Made by a program: the position numbers and the translations under genes. Below are positions 10,501-17,207 of a DNA stretch of 35,456 nucleotides, piece after piece. The DNA lies in the NCBI GenBank assembly GCA_013288745.1, contig JABDBG010000021.1:1-35456 (forward strand), in the 5' to 3' direction. Every line of letters starts with the position of its first letter. Within the stretch, counting starts at the first letter, position 1. This DNA comes from Bacteroidota bacterium (GTDB taxonomy: Bacteria; Bacteroidota; Bacteroidia; Chitinophagales; Chitinophagaceae). Under the pieces are notes generated by a model. The model ran no database searches. It worked only from the letters and a program-made list of their open reading frames with translations, and was not told the origin of the DNA.

Positions 10501-10717
10501 TTAATTGAAACCCTCCTTTATTATCGGTGATAGCTGTATTGGTAGAACCTTCAATATGTATGGTAGCGCCTGCAATTGAATTTTTTGTTTTAACATCTGT
10601 AACCGTACCTGTTATGGTAGTATTTTCTTGTGCTTTTGCAGATAAAAAGCCGATGGCGAGAAAGAAACCGGTAAAGGCAAAAAGTTTCGCCGTTTTGTAA
10701 GCATTGATTTTACTCAT
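7523..10717 (-). CDS. SusC/RagA-family TonB-dependent outer-membrane transporter
   Basis: Carboxypeptidase-like N-domain, plug motif VVVGYGTQRRKDVSGSVSSV, ATAIYGSRGANGVVIITTKRG, C-terminal beta-barrel ending in F. Confidence 0.97.
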   Translation of the reverse strand: MSKINAYKTAKLFAFTGFFLAIGFLSAKAQENTTITGTVTDVKTKNSIAGATIHIEGSTNTAITDNKGGFQLTTYKKLPITLFISFIGYQTQLVTVDSTNNGFVDVRLKDAPNQLSDVVVVGYGTQRRKDVSGSVSSVSKENLSRPVTSADNLLQGAVSGVTVTQSSGQPGAGSSIRIRGGNSLSFGNDPLYVIDGFIYYNNNSAANTGSSPGVTVNALATINPSDIESIDVLKDAAATAIYGSRGANGVVIITTKRGTKGSNNISYGGYYGTQQVDKTLSLMNGPQWAKLYDDIYKATPTLQTGSGPATKAKIDSLGGTGQTADWQKAAIRNAPIQNHQLTIYGGDEKSRYSISGNYFNQQGTLLNTGFERYSGRVNYEKNATDKLKVSTSIFGSSSTEDKLTGPFNALNSGNAFTTLLTVSPLHPIRNANGTYYTTADPFFSVINNTTQPYTTNPLQDITATINRTILTRFLGNFSAEYKLTKDLLLKITGGADFLNAKQNYYAPNFTASPGGAGGLSTGAGVNGYASVGVSHSVSWLNENTLSYSHIFNEKHYVDLLAGYTIQQQNVESVVSNAQNFPTNLFSFNNLSYGSPVVGSSAEAPNTIQSWLGRINYSFEHKYNVSVSGRYDGASVLGPDKKYGFFPSIGVSWNMSDENFFKKFTNVANSLKLRATAGQTGNANIPSYTSPALAGGPYTYFFGNNIAQGLSQIQLANPNLTWETTTQYDGGIDVSFLSNRIILTADAYYKKTTNLFVSAGGLVPLSTGYASVAENIGSIQNKGVELSLNTDNIKAGDFDWKTTLIYATNANKILSLGPSQSFQPVAATGQVSPEILKVGLPIGTFWGYSTDGLLTTADVYGAHPAPKLAGVSQQTGDRKYIDTNGDGKVDPNDKHNLGNAQAKFTASMTNTFTYKGFDLSIFFQGSFGNKLFNLEQQQLEITKTTTNASAVLLDRFDSVNNPTGRYPKAVNAPVAQVQDTYVEDGSYIRLKNVTLGYTFPKNIASKILAKQIRLYISAQNLLTITHYSGLDPEANFYDQNNLLPGIDAGVYPHYKTFLAGLNITF

Positions 10718-10807
10718 AGTTTGATTTAGTTTGTTAATTATCTAATCAGCCTATTGTGTAAAAAAATCTCAAAAAACGCTTAATGCTTTTCTCTTATATT
10801 TGCTTAC

Positions 10808-10908
10808 ACAATAAGGCCGACAGTAAGCGCTTAATGCACTTACTGTTTTCCCAAGCCTCTTTGTTACCGGCCAGAACTGCTCCAACAGTTTCTGGCCATT
10901 TTTTTATT
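10808..10908 (+). ncRNA. Candidate small RNA divergent from susC, or antisense to its leader
   Basis: TATATTTG (10795-10802) fits the Bacteroidota -7 element, though no good -33 was seen. Two hairpins follow, the second (GGCCAGAA...TTCTGGCC + T7) a + strand terminator. No + strand CDS lies upstream to need it. Confidence 0.4.
10869..10908 (+). terminator. Intrinsic terminator on the + strand
   Basis: GGCCAGAA-CTG...CAG-TTTCTGGCC stem followed by ATTTTTTTATTT. Confidence 0.7.
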
Positions 10909-11098
10909 TAGTTTTCATAAGTTATATGTTACGGGCCGGCACGATCGTTTGATAATAAACCATTCGTAATTATAAACCGATCATAAAGATCATAGGCTGT
11001 TGCAGCTTCGCCGCGAAAAGATTGTATTAGGTATAAGTGCATTTTAAGTAGAATAAAGTCAGAGAAAAAGAATAAAGAAGAACCTTGCTAATAAAGTA

Positions 11099-11182
11099 TT
11101 AGCAGCAACAACAGCAACATGGAAATGTAATTGCCTTTATGCAATTAAGTGCTGTGTAAGTATATCGTAAAGATGATAACAT
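11099..11182 (-). CDS. Candidate cysteine leader peptide: MLSSLRYTYTALNCIKAITFPCCCCCC*
   Basis: ATG at 11182-11180; six consecutive Cys codons (TGT TGC TGT TGT TGC TGC, + strand 11102-11119) directly before TAA (11101-11099). Located in the susC operon leader. Confidence 0.7.
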   Translation of the reverse strand: MLSSLRYTYTALNCIKAITFPCCCCCC

Positions 11183-11286
11183 AAATGTCGGTTTATTACT
11201 TTTCCTTCCGTTTAGATGAACTATACAACTTTCCAACAGGTCGATTGTATAGTTCAAAAAAACAAAATGAAATTCGTAATGAATAG

Positions 11287-11329
11287 CAAACGTAGTGTTA
11301 ATTTATTAGTCTACCAAAATTATAGACTA
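11287..11329 (-). promoter_or_regulatory. Promoter of susC operon with overlapping palindromic operator
   Basis: -7 TACGTTTG (11294-11287), N20, -33 TTTG (11318-11315). Operator TAGTCTA-CCAAAATTA-TAGACTA (11307-11329), perfect 7-bp arms. Confidence 0.65.
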
Positions 11330-11346
11330 TATTTTTTAAAATAAAA

Positions 11347-11372
11347 AATGCCGACTGATTAGAGCCGGCATT
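11347..11372 (-). terminator. Terminator of the sulfhydrylase gene
   Basis: AATGCCG...CGGCATT stem; minus-strand tail TTTTTTATTTT. Confidence 0.7.
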
Positions 11373-11404
11373 ATAAAAAATAGTTATATTTTATAAAATT
11401 GGGG

Positions 11405-12574
11405 TTAGCACTTATCTAACGCTTGCAAGATGTCGTTTAGTATGTCATCTACATATTCTAATCCAACAGAAATACGAATCAATCCCGGTGTTATATTAAC
11501 GGCAGTTCTTTCAGCATCTGTTAATTTAGCATGTGTGGTACTAGCCGGATGAGAAGCAATGCTTCTGCTGTCTCCTAAATTAGCAGTTAGCGTAAGCATT
11601 TCTAAGCTGTCTAAAAATTTTATTCCGCTTGCTAAACCGCCTTTTAATTCGAACGCAACTAATGCACCGCCATTTTTCATTTGTTTTTTTGCAATAACAT
11701 ATTGCGGATGGCTCGGTAAAAAAGGATATTTAGTAAAACTTATTTTTGAATGATTCTCTAAAGCTTTCGCGATATGAAACGCGTTGGAAGAATGGCGCTC
11801 CATACGCACATCCAATGTTTCTAAACTTCTGCTTAGTACCCATGCATTAAATGGCGACATTGCGGGCCCTGTGCTTCTGCAGAATAAATAAATATTATGG
11901 ATCAGTTCTTTTTTACCTACGATCACTCCACCTAATACTCTTCCTTGGCCGTCCATCCATTTGGTAGCAGAGTGTACAACCAGATCTGCTCCATATTGAA
12001 TCGGAGTTTGATTAACCGGAGTTGCAAAACAATTATCTACATTTAAAATAACATTGTGCTTTTTTGCAAGTTTGCCTGCAAATTCAAGATCAATTATATC
12101 CAGCGCCGGGTTAGTGGGCGTTTCCAGGTAGATCATTTTTGTATTAGGCCTGATTGCGGCTTCCCATTCTTCAGGCTTTGCAGCACTTACATAGGTCACT
12201 TCAATTCCATAATTAGGAAGGAATTTATTTAAGATAGTAACCGTACTGCCAAAAATAGAATTGCATGCAACAAGGTGATCGCCTTTTTTGAGTAATGCCA
12301 TGAATGATGCAAACACTGCACTCATGCCCGATGAGGTAGCGTATCCTGCTTCAGCACCTTCAAGTATTACAACCCTGTCTGTAAATTCTTTTACTGTAGG
12401 GTTACTAAAACGGCTATAAATATTTGCATCTGTTTCATCCGCAAAAGCCGCACGCATATCTTCCGCATTATCAAAACTGAAACTGCTGGTAAGAAATAAC
12501 GGAGAAGAATGTTCCATCTCGTTCGTTTGCTCCGTTCTTGCACGGATGGCTTTTGTAATTGGATGTTGTTCCAT
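11405..12574 (-). CDS. metZ: O-succinyl/O-acetylhomoserine sulfhydrylase (MetZ/MetB-type PLP enzyme)
   Basis: Cys/Met metabolism PLP family; lysine motif HSATKWMDGQGRVLGG; YSRFSNPT; N-terminus typical of MetZ. Confidence 0.85.
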   Translation of the reverse strand: MEQHPITKAIRARTEQTNEMEHSSPLFLTSSFSFDNAEDMRAAFADETDANIYSRFSNPTVKEFTDRVVILEGAEAGYATSSGMSAVFASFMALLKKGDHLVACNSIFGSTVTILNKFLPNYGIEVTYVSAAKPEEWEAAIRPNTKMIYLETPTNPALDIIDLEFAGKLAKKHNVILNVDNCFATPVNQTPIQYGADLVVHSATKWMDGQGRVLGGVIVGKKELIHNIYLFCRSTGPAMSPFNAWVLSRSLETLDVRMERHSSNAFHIAKALENHSKISFTKYPFLPSHPQYVIAKKQMKNGGALVAFELKGGLASGIKFLDSLEMLTLTANLGDSRSIASHPASTTHAKLTDAERTAVNITPGLIRISVGLEYVDDILNDILQALDKC

Positions 12575-12613
12575 TATTGTAGGTTTTAAAATTCTTGATC
12601 TATATTTTATTAT

Positions 12614-13036
12614 TTATTTTTCCTTCACTACCAACCCCCAGGTAATAATAGCACCTGCTCTGCGTAATGTTTCTGCAACAGAACAATATTTATTGATCGA
12701 TAATTCACATGCTCTTCTTGCTTTATCCTCATCAGGCCCTGATAAGGTAAAGATCATATGAATATTTGTCCATAAAGAAGGTTCCTTTCCTTTTTCTCTT
12801 TCACCTTCAATATGGATGGAAAAAGCCTTGATCTCCTGTCTTTGCTTCTTTAGTATAGAAACAATATCAATACCACTGCAGGCGCCCAAGCTTATTAATA
12901 ACCCCTGCATCGGACGGATGCCAAAATTAACGCCTCCCGTTTCAGGACTTGTATCTAAACGTACGATATGGCCGTTTGCATCTGTGGCTTCGAAGCCGGC
13001 ATCGCCTTCGACCCTGTTTAAATTTATTTTTATCAT
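12614..13036 (-). CDS. OsmC-like family protein
   Basis: GLLISLGACSGIDIVSILKKQRQ and ACELSINKYCSVAETLRRAGAI with conserved Cys residues. Confidence 0.85.
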   Translation of the reverse strand: MIKINLNRVEGDAGFEATDANGHIVRLDTSPETGGVNFGIRPMQGLLISLGACSGIDIVSILKKQRQEIKAFSIHIEGEREKGKEPSLWTNIHMIFTLSGPDEDKARRACELSINKYCSVAETLRRAGAIITWGLVVKEK

Positions 13037-13103
13037 TTCTTACTTTTTTTGCAAATGTAATTCATGCAAGCCTTTACTTTGCAATTTCAACAGATTCTCA
13101 TTG

Positions 13104-14150
13104 ATGGATTATTTTCATTACGAACATAGGTTTGAGCTGGAAAGTGGAGAAACGCTACCCGAAGTTACGATAGCTTACCATACTTACGGTACCTTAAATG
13201 CCGATAAAAACAACGTTGTATGGGTTTGTCATGCCCTGACAGCCAATGCAGACGCGGCTACATGGTGGGAAGGTGTTGTTGGCAACGACCACGTTATCGA
13301 CCCCAAAAAATACTTTATTGTCTGCGCCAACATACTGGGTTCCTGTTACGGAAGCAGTGGGCCTTTGAGTATTGATCCTGCAACTAAGAAGCCTTACTAC
13401 AGTACTTTTCCGCAAATTACCATTCGGGACATGGTAAAAGCACATATTTTGCTTCGCGATCACTTACGAATTGAGAAAATATTTTTGATCATGGGGGGTA
13501 GCATGGGTGGTTACCAGGCGCTGGAATGGAGTGTAATGGAAAAAAGCAGGATCGAAAATTTGTTCATTTTGGCTACTTCACCGACAGAGAGCGCCTGGGG
13601 TATTGCAACACATACCGCACAGCGTTTATCAATTGAAGCTGATAGTACATGGAAGGATATGTCTCCTGAAGCCGGCAAAAAAGGACTGAAAGCTGCGCGC
13701 GCAATAGGGATGCTTACTTACCGCAACTACGGTATTATGGTAAAGCATCAAACAGATCCGGATACAGAAAAGTTAGATAATTATAAAGCTTCATCCTATA
13801 TCAATTACCAGGGAGATAAATTAGTACAGCGTTTCAATGCATACACTTATTGGTTGTTGACGAAAAGTATGGATAGCCATCATTTGGGCCGTGGCCGTGG
13901 TGGAAAATTAGAACCCGTATTAAACAGTATTACACAAAGAACTTTGATCATCGGTATCAGCAGTGATATTCTTTGTCCTTTGATCGAACAAAAGTTCATT
14001 GCCAATAATTTGCCGGATGCAACATTGATCGAAATAGATTCAACTTATGGACATGATGGTTTTATGGTTGAATCAAAAATAATTTCTCAACACTTAGCCG
14101 AGTGGCTGGGTAATCCGCCTTTTGTGCTTGGTTATGGCGCAACTATCTAA
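13104..14150 (+). CDS. metX: Homoserine O-acetyltransferase (start corrected from the 12816 ORF)
   Basis: ATG at 13104 gives MDYFHYEHRFELESGETLPEVTIAYHTYGTL; GGSMGGYQALEW nucleophile elbow; GHDGF. Upstream extension overlaps osmC antisense. Confidence 0.9.
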   Translation: MDYFHYEHRFELESGETLPEVTIAYHTYGTLNADKNNVVWVCHALTANADAATWWEGVVGNDHVIDPKKYFIVCANILGSCYGSSGPLSIDPATKKPYYSTFPQITIRDMVKAHILLRDHLRIEKIFLIMGGSMGGYQALEWSVMEKSRIENLFILATSPTESAWGIATHTAQRLSIEADSTWKDMSPEAGKKGLKAARAIGMLTYRNYGIMVKHQTDPDTEKLDNYKASSYINYQGDKLVQRFNAYTYWLLTKSMDSHHLGRGRGGKLEPVLNSITQRTLIIGISSDILCPLIEQKFIANNLPDATLIEIDSTYGHDGFMVESKIISQHLAEWLGNPPFVLGYGATI

Positions 14151-14152
14151 AT

Positions 14153-14192
14153 AAAAAAAGTCAGACCATTATTTATGAATCTGACTTTTTTA
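14153..14192. terminator. Bidirectional terminator
   Basis: AAAAAAGTCAGA...TCTGACTTTTTT. Confidence 0.8.
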
Positions 14193-14212
14193 TTATAGAA
14201 ATATATCTGAAA

Positions 14213-14746
14213 TTAATCAGGGAAAATAGACGCTATAAATTTACCATTGGTAACTGTCTTCGAAAGTTTGGTTGTATCTCCATCATCGTACATTATACCC
14301 TGAAACGTACCACTAATTGAAGTGGCAGAAATAGCTGTAATTGTTGTAGTACTTGGGTTTGCAGGATTGCCTGCAGTATAATAATTTATGAACGAGTTAT
14401 GGGGATCAAAATCTGAACCAATCTCAAAATCAGTATACCTTCCGACAGTTGATGTATCCGAATAAACTGTGCCAAGAGTAAAAGGACTGTTATAGCTTTG
14501 AAGATCAACTTCAAAATAGCTTGCTAGATTAGCGTTTGTATTATCGTAAAAATAAATGTACATATGTACTGTACTATCCGGACCAGAATAATCTGTATAT
14601 GTAAATGCACCACCTACAACATTATAAACCTTAGCCTTACCAGCTAAAGTTACTTGCAGGCCGTTGGTCCCTATGCCAGGGCTGCTAGATTTTTTACAAG
14701 AGATAAGCGTTAAGCTTATTAGCGCGACAGCGAATATTTTTTTCAT
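14213..14746 (-). CDS. Small lipoprotein of unknown function
   Basis: Lipoprotein signal LISLTLISCKKSSS; YSDTST motif shared with the next ORF. Confidence 0.75.
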   Translation of the reverse strand: MKKIFAVALISLTLISCKKSSSPGIGTNGLQVTLAGKAKVYNVVGGAFTYTDYSGPDSTVHMYIYFYDNTNANLASYFEVDLQSYNSPFTLGTVYSDTSTVGRYTDFEIGSDFDPHNSFINYYTAGNPANPSTTTITAISATSISGTFQGIMYDDGDTTKLSKTVTNGKFIASIFPD

Positions 14747-14793
14747 AATTTATAGTTTAATAGTTTTAATTAGAATGTTAAATAGGGTAAATA

Positions 14794-15330
14794 TTAATTC
14801 TCTTGTTCAAGTGTACTGTTTATATTTCCTGTTACTACTTTAAAATTACCCGGAGTTGTAGAAGAATCACTATATGCATATATAGTACCATTGACAGTAG
14901 CTTGTATTGATGTTTGTGTAATTGACGTTATCGTTACCGTGAAAGGTTTTGTAACTAAACCTGCAGTTTCAAAATAGCTGATAGTACCAGGAATAGTATA
15001 GTAAGTAGGATCATACTCAAAATAATCCAAAGCTTTATATACCGTAGGAAGGGAAGGATAGGTGCTTGTATCAGAATAAACACCCGGTGTTATAGCCAGG
15101 TTTGATTCAAGTCTAAAGTCTATATAATGCGATTTTGTAACATCACTGTTGGAATAAGCTTCGAAATAAATTTCCTTGCCGCCATTATAAGCTTCAGCAT
15201 AGCTTAAAACTGAAAAATTGTAAGCAGTGTCATTCAATTTTAATTGCGCTGAACTGCTGGCGCCTGAACTGCTTTTTTTACATGAGGCTAGCGCTAAGCC
15301 AAGTACTGCAATTGCGAATAATTTTTTCAT
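14794..15330 (-). CDS. Small lipoprotein of unknown function, paralogue of its neighbour
   Basis: MKKLFAIAVLGLALASCKKSSS; same length and layout as the preceding ORF. Confidence 0.75.
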   Translation of the reverse strand: MKKLFAIAVLGLALASCKKSSSGASSSAQLKLNDTAYNFSVLSYAEAYNGGKEIYFEAYSNSDVTKSHYIDFRLESNLAITPGVYSDTSTYPSLPTVYKALDYFEYDPTYYTIPGTISYFETAGLVTKPFTVTITSITQTSIQATVNGTIYAYSDSSTTPGNFKVVTGNINSTLEQEN

Positions 15331-15592
15331 AATTTAGAAATTTTGGTGTTTTTTTTGTTTTGATAAAGATTTTGTGTTGTATAATAATGTTGAATTTAAG
15401 CCCGAAAAAGCTAGTTATTCGTTATATATTTTAAAAAATGCTTAAAATTATCTATAAAATATTGATTCTTTAATCAAATTTAGGTACAGTTATGGATTAT
15501 TTTCATATTATAAGGATATATTATATAGGATATAATCTGTAACGAAAATAGGGGATATTCTTTTATATGCCAAAAATATTATAAAAACTTGT

Positions 15593-17110
15593 TTAATGTA
15601 TTACTATCTGAACAGCTTTCCAAAGTGTATTCGTACTTGTTAAAATAACTAAAATACCCACCAGGATAAACATTGTTTTTAAAGGAAGTTTACCAACTAA
15701 CCTGGCTGCAATGGGAGCAGCGATCAACCCACCAACAATAAGTCCTGCTACTTCTAATAGTGGAATATTTTTTAATAAGATAAAAAATGTAATAGAGCTG
15801 GTGAGTACTACAAAAAATTCAGCCAGGCATACGGAGCCGATCACATACCGTGGACTTTTTCTTTTGGCCATTAATGTACTTGTAACCAATGTTCCCCAGC
15901 CACCACCTGCAAATGCATCCATAAATCCTCCGATAGAAGCGAGCCAGCCTGCATTCTTTACTTTATCTGTATTTTTTCTTTTTGAAAATGCTTTACGCAT
16001 TATATAATAACCCAGGTAAATAGTATAAATGGAAAGGGGAATCTTAACATAAGTAGAATATTTTTGACCGTAATAAGCCAGTGCAGCGCCGATCAAAGCT
16101 CCGATAGCACCGGGGATCACTAATGCCATAAATAATTTTTTATTGATATTGCCAAAACGGTGATGACTATACCCCGATACACCACTGGAGAAAACCCTTG
16201 CTGAATGTACCCTGCTGCTAACGATAGCCGGCGGTACACCGTTGGCCAATAAAAATGTGGTAGAGATAGTGCCGTACCCCATGCCCAATGATCCATCCAC
16301 CATTTGCGCAATGAAACCTGTCAATAACATTATTAAAAATCCATTGATCGTATGTTGTGGCAGGTTTTTAATTTCTGCTGTAACATCAGCAAAAGAAAAA
16401 TATGATGCCAGCCCATATCCTACAAGTAAAATAGTAAAGGCCAGCAAGCACCACAATACGATCTTGGTCCATTTTTTTTCGTGTTGTTCGTGATCGTCTT
16501 TTAAATTGGTCTGTTTAGCAACCAATACTTTAGTTAAGTCGTTCAATTGTTTTACTTTTTCGTTGAAGTCACCCTTCATGCCTTGTCTTATTGTTTGAAT
16601 GTTATCTAATACATTTTCCATTTCATCCGGTATCATTTCATCGATCACCTGTTTTAACCGTTTAGCGATGGTAGGAGATTTCCCATTAGTAGAAATGGCA
16701 ATTTTAATATTCCCTTTTTTTACAATAGAGCTCAAATAGAAATCACATAGTTCAGGTTTATCTGCTACGTTGACTAATTTATTTTTTTGCCTGCAGTCTT
16801 TGCTGATCTGTTCGCTTATAGAAATATCGTTCACTGCAGCTATTACAATATCAACCCTATCAAGGTCACTGATGTGATATGCTTTTTGTTGTAATGAAAT
16901 GTTGGGATATTGCTTAGCTAGCTCCTGAATTTTATCACTGATGGAAAGCGATATCAATTGAATAGAAGTGGCAGGAGAATTTTGTAATACAGCAGTTAAT
17001 TTTTCCAATGCAATATTTCCTCCGCCGATGATCAGCAGGCGGAAATTTTGCAATTTCAGAAAAAGAGGAAATAAGGTGTTTCCACCTGATATGGTATTGT
17101 CCTGCGCCAT
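15593..17110 (-). CDS. Fusion: N-terminal siroheme synthase (precorrin-2 dehydrogenase/ferrochelatase-like) + C-terminal TauE/SafE (TSUP) transporter
   Basis: N-terminal LLIIGGGNIALEKLTAVL, NVADKPELCDFYLSSIV and ISTNGKSPTIAKRLK; C-terminal GFIAQMVDGSLGMGYGTISTTFLL and AFAGGGWGTLVTSTLMA. Confidence 0.9.
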   Translation of the reverse strand: MAQDNTISGGNTLFPLFLKLQNFRLLIIGGGNIALEKLTAVLQNSPATSIQLISLSISDKIQELAKQYPNISLQQKAYHISDLDRVDIVIAAVNDISISEQISKDCRQKNKLVNVADKPELCDFYLSSIVKKGNIKIAISTNGKSPTIAKRLKQVIDEMIPDEMENVLDNIQTIRQGMKGDFNEKVKQLNDLTKVLVAKQTNLKDDHEQHEKKWTKIVLWCLLAFTILLVGYGLASYFSFADVTAEIKNLPQHTINGFLIMLLTGFIAQMVDGSLGMGYGTISTTFLLANGVPPAIVSSRVHSARVFSSGVSGYSHHRFGNINKKLFMALVIPGAIGALIGAALAYYGQKYSTYVKIPLSIYTIYLGYYIMRKAFSKRKNTDKVKNAGWLASIGGFMDAFAGGGWGTLVTSTLMAKRKSPRYVIGSVCLAEFFVVLTSSITFFILLKNIPLLEVAGLIVGGLIAAPIAARLVGKLPLKTMFILVGILVILTSTNTLWKAVQIVIH

Positions 17111-17124
17111 TTTAATTGATGGCG

Positions 17125-17170
17125 CAAAGGTAAAATATTATTGGTTAAAGCCCATTAAAAGTATAGACTA
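17125..17170 (-). promoter_or_regulatory. Promoter of the CysG/TauE gene with half-conserved operator
   Basis: -7 TACCTTTG (17132-17125); AAGCCCA-TTAAAAGTA-TAGACTA (17148-17170), one arm perfect. Confidence 0.5.
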
Positions 17171-17207
17171 ATGGTTTTAAGGCTTAAAATCGTTGGTAAA
17201 GCCAGTG

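Noticed and set aside
11088-11120. Alternative poly-Leu leader MLLLLLLILY* in another frame over the same repeat
   Set aside because: The TGTTGCTGT run can be read as Leu from ATG 11120, but the Cys frame has a longer ORF with its own ATG, a stop right after the Cys codons, and matches the second Cys leader and the sulfur context. Not formally excluded; Ribo-seq would decide.
10740-11300. SAM riboswitch or other known metabolite riboswitch in the susC leader
   Set aside because: No recognisable SAM-I core or other familiar riboswitch consensus; only generic alternative helices were seen.
12816-13103. N-terminal extension of the metX ORF
   Set aside because: The extension is antisense to osmC and does not resemble MetX; the ATG at 13104 gives a normal N-terminus.
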